DNA of 52,067 nt from Aestuariivita sp. (GCA_026709985.1 JAPORY010000057.1:1-52067); one strand, 5' to 3'. Positions 37,181-46,518 are shown, numbered from the stretch's first letter. The notes: a model not told the origin generated them from the letters alone. A program made the numbers and translations.

Positions 37181-38236
37181 TTAGTTTCTTGGTCGGGGAA
37201 GATAAATATTATCATTCCACACTTTGTAGTTGGCACGAAATTCCTGAAGGTCGTCCCAAACTTCCTTGAAGAAGGCATCGGACGTCGCCAGTTCCACAGC
37301 GACCTCATTCCATGCTGCTTCAAAGGCACCGAGCATCTCTGGTGACCATTGCTTGATGGTAACGCCGTTTTTCTCAACGTTTTCCTTCATCGCCCCAAAG
37401 TTAGTGCCTTCGCCCTCGGCGTAGTTATCAGTGATGTTGGCCATGCACGCAACTTCAATCTGTCTTTGCGAGGTTTCATCAAGAGCGTCCCAGCGGTCCT
37501 GATTGATCAAGAGTTCAAACAAGGTCGCAGGCTGGTGCCACCCTGGGAAGTAATTGTATTTGGCGATATTATGGAAGCCGAGGCGAGCATCAATACGAGG
37601 CATAGAGAACTCGGTCGCGTCAATTGCGCCACGCTCAAGCGCTGGGAAAATGTCACCTCCAGCAAGCAGCGACGTCGACACACCGAGTTTTTCCATCACT
37701 TTGGCACCGAGACCAAAGAAGCGCATGTTCAAACCTTCGAGATCGGAAAGAGAATTTATCTCATTTTTGAACCAACCAGATGTTTCGGGTGCGATAATAC
37801 CGCATGGGATCGTGTGAACGTTGTAGCCAGCATCATCATACATACGTTGCATCAGGTCGAGGCCATCATCGTACATCATCCAAGCGAGAAATTCGCCGGC
37901 CTCAGGTCCGAAAGGAACAGCTGCAAACAGAGACGCTGCAGTAAGCTTTCCCTGCCAGTATCCTGATGTCGCATATGAAGCATCGACCGAGCCATTAGAA
38001 ACGGCATCAAGTGCCTCAAGAGCAGGGACAAGTTCTCCGGGGTCGAAGTGTTCAAACTCGACGTCACTCGAAATCGAGTTAATTTTATCGACGAAAGTAA
38101 TCGCGGCAGTTCCGAGAATTGGAAGATTCTTCCCGAATGCCGAGGTCATCTCAAAGGTTTCTTGCGCGTTTGACGCGACTCCCAGAGAGAGTGTTGCGGC
38201 AGTCGCAGCGGCAAGAGTGCGAATACGAAGTGTCAT
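37181..38236 (-). CDS. dctP: TRAP transporter periplasmic binding protein DctP
   Basis: The 351-residue protein is the substrate-binding subunit of the TRAP system, of the TakP/FcbT1 type. The start is placed at ATG 38236 (GGAGGACCCAA upstream), which gives a clean signal peptide, MTLRIRTLAAATAATLSLGV with cleavage after SNA. Family blocks are GELVPALEALDAVSNGSVDA, a WQGKLTAASLFAAVPFG segment, LNMRFFGLGAKVMEKLGVS and FSMPRIDARLGFHNIAKYNY-FPGWHQP. Relatives bind alpha-keto acids, lactate or other carboxylates; the substrate here cannot be read. It precedes dctQ-dctM with a terminator between. Confidence 0.92.
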   Translation of the reverse strand: MTLRIRTLAAATAATLSLGVASNAQETFEMTSAFGKNLPILGTAAITFVDKINSISSDVEFEHFDPGELVPALEALDAVSNGSVDASYATSGYWQGKLTAASLFAAVPFGPEAGEFLAWMMYDDGLDLMQRMYDDAGYNVHTIPCGIIAPETSGWFKNEINSLSDLEGLNMRFFGLGAKVMEKLGVSTSLLAGGDIFPALERGAIDATEFSMPRIDARLGFHNIAKYNYFPGWHQPATLFELLINQDRWDALDETSQRQIEVACMANITDNYAEGEGTNFGAMKENVEKNGVTIKQWSPEMLGAFEAAWNEVAVELATSDAFFKEVWDDLQEFRANYKVWNDNIYLPRPRN

Positions 38237-38684
38237 TTGGGTCCTCCACATTGACATTGTATGTTGCGCCTTTACTTCAAAGGCGTTCATGACAAACAAA
38301 TTTGTCTCTCCGCATGTAGGTACGATTTTGGCTTGATAAATACCCAAAAACACTTATGCGGTACTTTGCAAAATTCGGTCATTGTGCTTAATATCGTCGG
38401 ACGCAGTTGCGAACTCATTGACACAAGTCAAATTGATCGTGTTGAAACCGCAAAAAATCCTTATCGGTGCGAAACTAGAAGAACATAGGTTGCCCAAGAT
38501 CTAAGCGGGTTTGAAAAAATGAGGGAAAATAGACTCGGTGACCGAACATCAAGTGCATTACAGTCCCTGTTGGCTTATGACAAACCATACTCAATGCCAC
38601 TTTGCAAAATCATCACTCATTCGCGTCATCGGATCAGTGAACATTCGCAATGGCTGCAATCGGCACTTGTGACCGCGAAGGTTA
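38237..38684. other. Divergent intergenic region (dctP and DUF2182 genes)
   Basis: It must hold promoters for the TRAP operon (minus) and for the DUF2182-DUF1326 pair (plus). No gene and no recognised operator is seen. Confidence 0.45.
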
Positions 38685-39644
38685 ATGAGTGAAAGAACGT
38701 TGGCAGCTAGAAACGCAGTGTGCGTACTTAAGCGACTGTTGATCGCAACAAAGGGAATTTACGGCGGTAGAAGTCAGCCACCGGAAAGTTGGCACAGTAT
38801 TGGGAATAAAGCCTTGGACTCGCCGTGGCAGCACTTGCATAAGAACACATCTGCCGAGTCGTGGCGCCTCCGCAGTGTCTGGTGGCTGTTTTATTTCGCG
38901 GCGATCATACTGGCATGGATCTGGTTATTTCTTACGACGAAGGAAATGGGCCTTGACCTTTTAGGTCGACGCAATGCCAGCGCTGAGATGATGGCGTCTA
39001 TGGACCTAAGCATGATGGCGCACATGCCGATGACGAATTATATGCCATTGTTCGGAATGTGGGCAATCATGATGGCAGCGATGATGTTGCCTGTGTTGGT
39101 ACCAACATTGATCACATACGAACAACTTATCTATACTGCCAATGGATCACGGAGGGGGTGGCTCGGAGTCCTTTGTGGCTACATCTTTGTTTGGATGAAC
39201 TTTGCGATGATGATCGCAGGATTACAATTGTTGCTCTTGTCAGTTGGCATTATTGATTTTTTTGGGGTTGCAACCTCACCTTTTACAACGGCGGCCTTAC
39301 TGATTGTTGTTGGGAGCCATCAGTTCACGCGAGTAAAGGAGATCTGTCACGGAATTTGTATTGCACCGCTATTGTATTTTCTAGCAAATTGGAAAACGGG
39401 TTTTCTAGGTGGATTACGCATGGGTTTGGCATTAGGGGTCTTCTGCGTCTTATGTTGTTGGGGAATCATGCTGCTTGGATTTGTAGGTGGGGTCATGAAT
39501 TTACTTTGGATGGGAGTAGCGACAGTTTTCATGGTGCTTGAGAAGCTACCGCAGGTTGGAGGATTAGTATCAAAGCCAATGGGGATTGCCTTGATACTTT
39601 TTGGAGCAGTGATTTTTTTTCAACCCGAAATCATTGGAGGATAA
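38685..39644 (+). CDS. DUF2182 integral membrane protein (predicted metal binding)
   Basis: The 319-residue protein has about six membrane helices. After a hydrophilic N-terminal part (1-65), the first helix is followed by a methionine-rich stretch with many Met and one or two His (MMASMDLSMMAHMPMTNYMP) and then MWAIMMAAMMLPVLVPTLI, the hallmark of DUF2182. LANWKTGFLGGLRMGLALGVFC and LCCWGIMLLGFVGGVMNLLW carry the other conserved residues, including paired cysteines. The Met/His/Cys content suggests binding of a soft metal such as copper. The function of the family is not known to me. The stop overlaps the ribosome site of the DUF1326 gene, so the two are co-translated. Confidence 0.85.
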   Translation: MSERTLAARNAVCVLKRLLIATKGIYGGRSQPPESWHSIGNKALDSPWQHLHKNTSAESWRLRSVWWLFYFAAIILAWIWLFLTTKEMGLDLLGRRNASAEMMASMDLSMMAHMPMTNYMPLFGMWAIMMAAMMLPVLVPTLITYEQLIYTANGSRRGWLGVLCGYIFVWMNFAMMIAGLQLLLLSVGIIDFFGVATSPFTTAALLIVVGSHQFTRVKEICHGICIAPLLYFLANWKTGFLGGLRMGLALGVFCVLCCWGIMLLGFVGGVMNLLWMGVATVFMVLEKLPQVGGLVSKPMGIALILFGAVIFFQPEIIGG

Positions 39645-39645
39645 C

Positions 39646-40356
39646 GTGGCGTTGAGACGAAGAGCTCATTCGGACCGACTCCCGGTCAGTCAACGCATAG
39701 ATAGCCGCGTCGACAATCCAAGCCGTCGGCGAATCACTCCGCGTGAGTGGGAGATCAAGGGTGAGTTATTTATGAATTGTTCCTGCGAGGTAGTTTGTCC
39801 GTGTGGAATATCATTGGGGCGTCATCCGCCAACCTATGGCTATTGTCAGACTTGGTTTGCTTTGCAGATTGATACCGGACAATACGAAGGCGAGAGTCTT
39901 TCAGGCCTAAACGTCGCCCTCTTGATTGACATTCCGGGTCGAATGGCCGAGGGGAACTGGAAAGTAGCCGCCTATATTGACGATCGGTCAAGCGGTAAGG
40001 CGTATAACGGATTGCTGCAAATCCTATCAGGTACTGCCGGAGGAAATACTGGGGTCTTCAGTTATCTTGTTTCTGAGATTCTTGGCGCTGAACGCGAGCG
40101 GATCATCATCGAAAAAGATGGGCGGCGGCGAAGAATCACCGTCGGCAATAAAATTAACGGCGAGATTGAGATGATACGGGGTAAAGATCCGTCGGTCCCA
40201 GTTTCAATGCAGAATACGCAATATTGGATGGGTCCTGTAATTTTTCCCGCAATTGGCCTGAAGTCGAAAGTTCGTGACTACGGTCGGGTGTGGGATTTCG
40301 AAGGTAAGTCGGGTGATATTATTCCTATACATTGGCGGGGTCCAAACCGCGTTTAG
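39646..40356 (+). CDS. DUF1326 protein with a Cys-rich motif
   Basis: The 236-residue soluble protein belongs to DUF1326. After about 40 residues comes GELFMNCSCEVVCPCGISLG, with the C-x-C-x(3)-C-x-C motif that defines the family. WKVAAYIDDRSSGKAYNGLL, ILSGTAGGNTGVFSYLVSEI and the end (YGRVWDFEGKSGDIIPIHWRG) are conserved. The start is set at GTG 39646, with TTGGAGG ending six bases before it; a TTG at 39634 is less likely. It directly follows the DUF2182 gene, an association known from many genomes, and it precedes dmdA-acuI on the same strand by 577 bases. Confidence 0.85.
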   Translation: MALRRRAHSDRLPVSQRIDSRVDNPSRRRITPREWEIKGELFMNCSCEVVCPCGISLGRHPPTYGYCQTWFALQIDTGQYEGESLSGLNVALLIDIPGRMAEGNWKVAAYIDDRSSGKAYNGLLQILSGTAGGNTGVFSYLVSEILGAERERIIIEKDGRRRRITVGNKINGEIEMIRGKDPSVPVSMQNTQYWMGPVIFPAIGLKSKVRDYGRVWDFEGKSGDIIPIHWRGPNRV

Positions 40357-40933
40357 AGAGGATCAGCAACCCTGTGATCTACTTTCTCATTCCGCCATGA
40401 ATTACGACTGGAGGCTAGACTCTCGGAAAGATGACTTCAATTCGTTCCTGCCGATTACGGCAAGACGGGATGCCCAACCTCTTAGAGGTTGACGGTTCCA
40501 GATACGATGCGAGTGGTCACGGGAAAGATTATAGTTTTGGCAGAGTGTTTTGTGTTGTTGTTAAGCGACGGTGAAAGGGCCCATGAATGTCTAAAGATGT
40601 GTGGGAACTCTCAAGCAGGGCGCAAAATTGTAATTTCAACCTTGATAAAGTTCGTGGCTTAACCCCCGAATAGAAGAACGAAGAATACACATTGGAGGTC
40701 GAAGAGTTTAGAAGTGCCGATCCCCCTATCTCAATGCGTCCTGTGGCAATAGATTTTAGGGTCTGCGAAGAAGTGCCGAGATTGTGGCATCTGCAAAACT
40801 GCTTTCCGAGACAATCACGAGTAACTGAGTAATGATTGAGATCGCAATAGAGTCTGAGAAACCTTTAGTTTCGACGCTCGCGGTAAAACCGTCAGGAACC
40901 TGAGTGGTTGTGGTAAACGATATTGCGTTGACG
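40357..40933. other. Upstream region of dmdA
   Basis: No gene is seen. A perfect 8-bp inverted repeat (CAACCTCT, one base, AGAGGTTG at 40475-40491) without a T run is present. The dmdA promoter is expected here but no strong match was found. Confidence 0.45.
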
Positions 40934-42022
40934 ATGTCGGGGCGCTTAAGGAGAACGCCCTTTTCAAAGGGCGTTCTCGCTGCGGGGGTCAAAGGCTATA
41001 CCGTGTACAATCACACGCTTCTAGCAACAGTTTTTCATAGTTTGCAGGAAGATTATCGGCACTTGAAGTCATTCGTTCAAATTTGGGACGTTTCATGCCA
41101 ACGGCAGGTTGCGGTGCAGGGCACGGACGCCACCCATCTCGTTCAGCTCCTAACGCCGAGAGATTTGAGTAGGATCGCGCCAAAACAATGCTGCTATATT
41201 CCTGTGGTTGATGAACAGGGAAAAATGCTGAATGATCCTGTGGCTCTAAAACACTCGGATGATCATTGGTGGTTGTCACTTGCTGACAGTGACCTCCTAT
41301 TTTGGGTTAAGGGACTTGCCGTCGGTCGCAATATACAAGCGAGAGTATACGAACCCGATATCGCCCCTCTTGCTGTCCAAGGACCAAAGGCGGACGAATT
41401 GATGGAACATGTTTTCGGGGAGAAAATACACGCGGTGAAGTTCTTTCGCTTTGAAACTTTTTCCTTTCTCGATATCCCGATTGTCATTTCGCGATCAGGG
41501 TATTCTAAGCAGGGAGGTTTTGAAGTATTTGTGCCGGGAATAGATATTGCGATGCCGCTTTGGAACGCATTACTTGAAGCTGGCAAAAGCCTAAATGTAC
41601 GGGTCGGCTGCCCAAATCTAATCGAACGGATTGAAGGTGGTTTGTTGAGTTATGGTAATGACATTGGCAATGAAAATTCTCCGCTTGAGAGTGGACTAGG
41701 AAGATATTGCAACCTTTCTTCAAAAGTACCATGTATGGGGCATGATGCCCTCATTGAGGAGGCATTGTGCGGCCCGTCGCGACAAATTCGGCCGCTTGCA
41801 ATAGACGGCCCGGTGGCACCTGTGTGTGATCGACCGTGGTCCATCAAATTTCAAGGGAAATATGCAGGGAAGGTGACTTCAGCGACATGGTCACCCGACT
41901 TCGACACGAATGTCGCGATCGCGATGGTCGAAATGGAGTTTGCTGAGGTGGACACACGGTTAGAGGTTGAAGTGCCCGACGGGGTCCGACCAGCAGCCGT
42001 AAGGTCATCTTTTTGGTTGTAA
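40934..42022 (+). CDS. dmdA: DMSP demethylase DmdA
   Basis: The 362-residue protein is a GcvT-fold, tetrahydrofolate-dependent enzyme that moves a methyl group from dimethylsulfoniopropionate, leaving methylmercaptopropionate. RRTPFSKGVLAAGVKGYTVY, VQIWDVSCQRQVAVQG, LLTPRDLSRIAPKQCCYIPV, GKMLNDPVALK, SLADSDLLFWVKGLA and GYSKQGGFEVFV give a DmdA-like rather than GcvT-like pattern, and LIERIEGGLLSYGND is typical. acuI follows after 32 bases, the order found in marine roseobacters. The start at ATG 40934 has only a weak ribosome site, and a strong 12-13-bp hairpin covers codons 6-15. DmdA homologues are many, and paralogues without DMSP activity exist, so substrate is likely but not proven. Confidence 0.86.
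   Translation: MSGRLRRTPFSKGVLAAGVKGYTVYNHTLLATVFHSLQEDYRHLKSFVQIWDVSCQRQVAVQGTDATHLVQLLTPRDLSRIAPKQCCYIPVVDEQGKMLNDPVALKHSDDHWWLSLADSDLLFWVKGLAVGRNIQARVYEPDIAPLAVQGPKADELMEHVFGEKIHAVKFFRFETFSFLDIPIVISRSGYSKQGGFEVFVPGIDIAMPLWNALLEAGKSLNVRVGCPNLIERIEGGLLSYGNDIGNENSPLESGLGRYCNLSSKVPCMGHDALIEEALCGPSRQIRPLAIDGPVAPVCDRPWSIKFQGKYAGKVTSATWSPDFDTNVAIAMVEMEFAEVDTRLEVEVPDGVRPAAVRSSFWL
40951..40978. repeat. Perfect inverted repeat inside the 5' end of dmdA
   Basis: GAGAACGCCCTT (40951-40962) and AAGGGCGTTCTC (40967-40978) pair perfectly around TTCA, giving a 12-bp stem with a loop of four. It begins 17 bases after the chosen ATG and has no T run after it, so it is not a terminator. It could slow initiation or stabilise the message. 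Confidence 0.75.
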
Positions 42023-42054
42023 GACGACGCCATTTACACAGGAGAATGGTCCAG

Positions 42055-43047
42055 ATGAAAGCGTTGGTGGTACGAAAGAACGAAGAAACCGGGAAAACGA
42101 CAGCATCTGTTGAGGACATTTCTGGAGATGATTTGCCGCCAGGCGATGTTACCGTCGCGGTTGAATATTCAACCGTGAATTACAAGGACGGGCTTTGCCT
42201 CGGTTCTGGAGGCGGACTCGTGCGCAACTACCCGCATGTTCCGGGTATTGACTTTGCGGGAACCGTCACGGACTCAACTAGTGAGCGCTACCGTGTGGGT
42301 GATTCAGTTATTTTGACGGGCTGGCGCGTGGGCGAGTCTCACTGGGGCGGATACGCCGAAAAAGCTCGCGTGCAGGGCGATTGGCTTGTGCCAACGCCGA
42401 CAGGACTTAGTTCGCGGCAAGCGATGGCAATCGGTACTGCAGGTCTAACGGCAATGCTCGCGATTATGGCGCTTGAAGAACGCGGCTTAACTAAAGAACA
42501 GGGACCAGTGCTGGTCACTGGGGCATCGGGCGGGGTTGGTTCTATTGCCGTTACCCTTTTGGCATCTCTTGGTTATGAAGTCGCTGCGGTGACTGGTCGA
42601 CCCGAAGCGAGCGAGTACCTTACCGAGTTAGGGGCAACGCAAATTGTTCCCCGAGGTGAGATCAGCGATACAATCAGCCGACCATTAGAAAGCGAAACGT
42701 GGAGTGGTTGCGTTGACGCCGTCGGTGGTAAAATGCTCGCACGGATACTCGGGCAAATGAAACAGAATAGTTCGGTAGCGGCGGTGGGTTTGGCCGGCGG
42801 GTCTGATCTGCCGGCAACGGTCATTCCGTTCTTGCTTCGTGGTGTCAGTCTCTTAGGAATCGACAGCGTCATGAAGCCCTACGAGCAACGTGTCGTTGCT
42901 TGGCAACGGTTAGCAAAAGAATTACCGCTAGACAAGCTTGAGGAAGTGAGCCAGTTAGCAACGCTGGCTGATCTGCCAAGACTTGGTCAAGAAATCTTAC
43001 AGGGGCGAGTTCGCGGGCGAATCGTTGTTGAGGTCGTAAGCGATTGA
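42055..43047 (+). CDS. acuI: Acryloyl-CoA reductase AcuI
   Basis: The 330-residue protein is a zinc-free medium-chain reductase of the YhdH/AcuI type that reduces acryloyl-CoA to propionyl-CoA with NADPH. This removes toxic acrylate-derived CoA formed from DMSP. STVNYKDGLCLGSGGGLVRNY (split) and HVPGIDFAGTV open the catalytic domain; VLVTGASGGVGSIAVTLLA is the nucleotide site; AVTGRPEASEYLTELGA and GIDSVMKPYEQRVVAWQRLA are YhdH/AcuI hallmarks. The start at ATG 42055 is behind AGGAGAA. It lies immediately after dmdA on the same strand, so the two form one DMSP-linked unit. Confidence 0.92.
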   Translation: MKALVVRKNEETGKTTASVEDISGDDLPPGDVTVAVEYSTVNYKDGLCLGSGGGLVRNYPHVPGIDFAGTVTDSTSERYRVGDSVILTGWRVGESHWGGYAEKARVQGDWLVPTPTGLSSRQAMAIGTAGLTAMLAIMALEERGLTKEQGPVLVTGASGGVGSIAVTLLASLGYEVAAVTGRPEASEYLTELGATQIVPRGEISDTISRPLESETWSGCVDAVGGKMLARILGQMKQNSSVAAVGLAGGSDLPATVIPFLLRGVSLLGIDSVMKPYEQRVVAWQRLAKELPLDKLEEVSQLATLADLPRLGQEILQGRVRGRIVVEVVSD

Positions 43048-43210
43048 TGGGTGCCATTGCCGCTCGCCGAGACCAATAAAGACGGAAGAATTAAGATTGC
43101 CGGTTTTTATCAAAGAAAAATGCGATCACTGTTGAGTCACATTCCGAAATCCAATTGATCGTTCTTTGCAATTTTTGGGAGTGTGAAACTGAACGCTTTG
43201 TGTTTCTGGA

Positions 43211-43911
43211 TTAGTTGCAAAAGTTTTTGAGATGCTCGGTCACATATTTCCACGGATTCGCCGCAATATCGGGATCAGATGGGTGCAAAATCGGTCGCCC
43301 GAGGCCTGTGACTCCGACTACGGCCGATGCCATATCAAGAAAACTGCCTGTGGACACTCTCTTCATCGCCTTCGCAAAGCTATCTTTATGGTATTTCATC
43401 GCATAGGCGATGTCGTACCCATCGCGATCAACGGGAGATTGACTTTCAATCAGACGGCCTTGAATCTTTCCTTGAAGAATAGAATAAAGGACGGATGCAC
43501 GAGATGGATGGCACTGTGAGCGATATGAAAGGGCAACACGATATCTTCGTGACGTCGATCTGATAGACGTGATCGCGCAAAGGACACAGGAATCCCGACA
43601 CTTGGTGCCGTAATCGCGACAGTATGGTTGGTTTGTCGGTCGCGGATGGCTGTTAGCCGCGCAGTTGAGGCCTGCAAGTCATTGTTGGGAAAGAGGCGAT
43701 CAAAGACACCGTGATCAATTGCAAAATCGAGATCGGTGCTTTGACGATGGTTCCAGATTAACGCCAACGCGGTACCACCGCCGAAACGGAGGTCCGCCTC
43801 CTTGATGCGTCCCTCCGAAAGTTGCTTGAAAACCTCTACCGCACACGCAAAGGCTTCTTGGAGGGGATCAGGAAGAAGCAGAACATTGTCGTTTCGAATC
43901 ACCAACCCCAC
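43211..43911 (-). pseudogene. AbiEii-type nucleotidyltransferase toxin, frameshifted
   Basis: The first part (43911-43450) holds the nucleotidyltransferase signature FGGGTALALIWNHRQSTDLDF, in which G-G-G-T-A-L and S-x-D-L-D-F are the AbiEii/AbiGii pattern. It ends early at FKAV. A shift near 43470-43490 rejoins the frame ILQGKIQGRLIESQSPVDRD, then GYDIAYAMKYHKDSFAKAMK to the stop at 43211; R-D-x-Y-D-I-A is the usual C-terminal block of these toxins. So the complete gene would be about 233 residues and is broken by one frameshift. AbiEii toxins transfer nucleotides onto RNA or proteins and work with an antitoxin encoded just upstream. The partner here overlaps the toxin start by 13 bases. Confidence 0.78.
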
Positions 43912-44441
43912 GCTCCTCCATCATATTCTGTGAACATCTCTTTTTCGTACATTCTCGGAAGGTCTCTCGGACCGCGATCAGACCATTTGTTCAGGACAAT
44001 AAAGATCGGGTATTTTATGCGACTCGGAGTCTTTCGGTAAACCATAGCAATCTCCCGTGGCGTCGCTCCCGAATGCCGAAACACGGTAATCAGATCTTCA
44101 ATATAAAGCTCGGAAAGAACATCCAGAACCACGCGCTCATCAAAAGAGGAATCGCCGGTAGAGCCCTCCGCAAATAGCGCTCGGACATCGTCAGGGAAAG
44201 CTTTCACGGCTGAGCCTCCCTGTTTCTGGCAGATCACGCTGTCCACGCGCTCTGGATCATAGGGAAAGCGTTGGGTCGCAACTGGCCCCAAAAAATCTTG
44301 ATCTGGGCGAAGATAGGTTTCCAGAAACCACGTTTCATGCCAATAATTGCAGGGTGCGTCCACGCCATCTGGAAGGGTTCCATCTTCCTGAAGAAGACCC
44401 GCAAGTTCCTTTTCGGACAGAACCTTATGAGAGGCAACCAT
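43899..44441 (-). CDS. Unknown protein in antitoxin position
   Basis: This 180-residue protein is not recognised. It is acidic, rich in aromatic residues, with segments TLPDGVDAPCNYWHETWFLE (N-terminal) and HSGATPREIAMVYRKTPSRI (C-terminal); no signal peptide or membrane helix is seen. It overlaps the AbiEii-like toxin gene by 13 bases, so both are on one transcript, and this is the place of the antitoxin in such systems. It lacks the helix-turn-helix pattern expected of AbiEi, so it could be a different type of partner. Confidence 0.6.
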   Translation of the reverse strand: MVASHKVLSEKELAGLLQEDGTLPDGVDAPCNYWHETWFLETYLRPDQDFLGPVATQRFPYDPERVDSVICQKQGGSAVKAFPDDVRALFAEGSTGDSSFDERVVLDVLSELYIEDLITVFRHSGATPREIAMVYRKTPSRIKYPIFIVLNKWSDRGPRDLPRMYEKEMFTEYDGGAWGW

Positions 44442-45048
44442 AGTTCTTCAAATTCTTCCTCTAGAGTTTTTGAATTCTCTGTTCCTCAGCTCTCCAACGT
44501 TTATCTTCGTTCCCGTCCATCAGTGATTTATCGGATCGGGATTGTTATCGTCCGCAGCGACGAGTACCTTCGCCTTGGCGCCGAGCAAGCACACTTAGTC
44601 AGTACCTGCAGAAAATCCGAGGGTTGCGATCATCAGCATACCGACTGCAAGAACGGCAATTCGAACATTGATATTTTTACAAATTTACTTGCTGTGTTCA
44701 AGCGAAGCGCAGATGCTGCCAATTCGACTGAATTACAAGCGTTGATGAATCATAAACTACCTTCGACAACGAACCAAGACGCGCCATGAGATCAGATAGA
44801 GAGAATTTATCGCGATGAAAACTCAGGGAGTTAAAATCCGACCGAAAATGCGCATAAACGCGAAGGTTTGTCGCACACGCGAAAGCGACTTTTCCGCTTG
44901 CCCTGCGATAAAAGGGCGCTAGATTTCAAGCGGAATATATCAACCCGACTTCGGATGAAGATCGGTTGCGAAAATACTCTTCGAAGGCGTCATTTTTCGC
45001 AAGAGAGTTTTAACAGGCGAATTGGCATAGATCGAAAACAACTTCAAA
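44442..45048. other. No gene seen
   Basis: About 600 bases between divergent genes. No coding region is supported; it must contain the promoter of the photolyase gene. No sigma-E-type (TGATCC) element typical of Rhodobacter singlet-oxygen genes was found. Confidence 0.45.
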
Positions 45049-46473
45049 ATGACTGCGCCTATAATTGTATGGTTCCGACGCGATTTGCGTTTGGGCGATA
45101 ACCCCGCACTCATGACCGCTTGTGAGTTACAGCAACCAGTCATCCCTGTCTTCGTTCTTGATGAAGTATTCGAGCAACTCGGAGCCGCCCCAAAATGGCG
45201 GTTAGGATTAGCACTTAATTATTTCGGCGAGCGGCTTGAGCAAGAAGGCAGTCGCCTCATACTCCGACGCGGTAAGGCGTTGCTAGAGTTGCTCGCACTT
45301 GCAGCCGAGACGGGCGCTCGGCAGATATTCTGGTCTCGTGCCTACGACCCCGACAGCATCACTCGTGACACCGAAGTCAAAACGATCCTGTCATCCAAAG
45401 ATATTGAAGCGCGGTCGTTTGGCAGTCACTTGCTTTTTGAACCATGGGCTGTTGCCACGAAGAACGGTGGTTTCTACGGAGTCTACTCTCCCTTTTGGCG
45501 TGCGGTAAAGGATCGAGAGGTACGTAGCACACTAGACAAACCGCCCGCTATTCCGTCACCGATATCATGGCCAACAAGTTGTAAACTCGACGACTGGGAG
45601 ATGGGCAAATCTATGCATCGTGGTGCCACAGTAGTGCGACCATATGTAAACCTCGGTGAATACGCAGCACGAGAACGTCTATCGCGATTTATGCGTGAGG
45701 GGATTGAGAACTATCGCAATGACCGAAACCGCTTAGACCTTTCTGGCACATCAGGCCTGTCGGAAAATCTTGCACTTGGAGAAATCAGCCCCCATACATG
45801 CTGGCATGCTGGAGTAAAGGCAATGGGGGCGGGCTCGGGCGGAGCGGAGACCTTCCTAAAAGAATTGGTCTGGAGAGAGTTTGCTTACCATCTTATGTAT
45901 CATACACCGCATATTCTGACGAAAAACTGGAAATCGAATTGGGATGCTTTTCCTTGGAACTGTGAACGCAACGAATCTGTTCGCGCCTGGGAACAAGGCC
46001 GGACAGGAGTACCGCTTGTCGACGCTGCCATGCGCGAAATGTATATCACCGGCCGAATGCACAATCGTGGCCGCATGATGGTAGCTTCCTTTCTAACAAA
46101 ACACCTGTTGTCACACTGGAAGTTAGGGCTAGACTGGTTCGAACAATGTCTAATTGATTGGGACCCTGCCAGTAATGCAATGGGTTGGCAGTGGACGGCG
46201 GGATGCGGTCCCGATGCCGCACCCTATTTCCGCATATTTAATCCTGAAAAGCAACTTGAGACCTATGATCCTAGTAACAGGTACGTCCAACTCTGGCTCG
46301 CTGAGGGTTCATACTTGCCATCGGAATCGGCACTGAGTTACTTTCGTGCGATCCCAAGAAGTTGGCAGATGCATCCCGATGATCCGTATCCAACAGCAAT
46401 TGTATCATCCGCCGAGGGCCGAAAGAGGGCGCTAGATGCGTTTTCAACCAGAGTTCAAAAACCCGATGATTGA
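45049..46473 (+). CDS. phrB: Deoxyribodipyrimidine photolyase (CPD photolyase)
   Basis: The 474-residue flavoprotein repairs UV-made cyclobutane dimers with blue light. The N-terminal Rossmann domain opens IIVWFRRDLRLGDNPAL. The FAD-binding helical domain carries FLKELVWREFAYHLMYHTP, GVPLVDAAMREMYITGRMHN-RGRMMVASFLTKHLL, and DWDPASNAMGWQWTAGCGPD with the conserved Asn, Trp and His-region residues. The C-terminal part YFRIFNPEKQLETYDP is standard. Length is typical of class I photolyases. A fatty-acid synthase gene follows after 45 bases on the same strand. Confidence 0.95.
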   Translation: MTAPIIVWFRRDLRLGDNPALMTACELQQPVIPVFVLDEVFEQLGAAPKWRLGLALNYFGERLEQEGSRLILRRGKALLELLALAAETGARQIFWSRAYDPDSITRDTEVKTILSSKDIEARSFGSHLLFEPWAVATKNGGFYGVYSPFWRAVKDREVRSTLDKPPAIPSPISWPTSCKLDDWEMGKSMHRGATVVRPYVNLGEYAARERLSRFMREGIENYRNDRNRLDLSGTSGLSENLALGEISPHTCWHAGVKAMGAGSGGAETFLKELVWREFAYHLMYHTPHILTKNWKSNWDAFPWNCERNESVRAWEQGRTGVPLVDAAMREMYITGRMHNRGRMMVASFLTKHLLSHWKLGLDWFEQCLIDWDPASNAMGWQWTAGCGPDAAPYFRIFNPEKQLETYDPSNRYVQLWLAEGSYLPSESALSYFRAIPRSWQMHPDDPYPTAIVSSAEGRKRALDAFSTRVQKPDD

Positions 46474-46518
46474 TCCCGTCGTTTATCCCGGCCTTGCCGT
46501 TGATGTTAACTTCTGCCA

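Noticed and set aside
40475-40491. Perfect 8-bp inverted repeat downstream of the DUF1326 gene
   Set aside because: It has only one base between the arms and no T run, so neither a terminator nor a known operator can be claimed.
44271-44789. Plus-strand frame of 172 codons opposite the unknown antitoxin-position gene
   Set aside because: Much of it is the antisense of a better-supported gene, and the remainder has no recognisable features.
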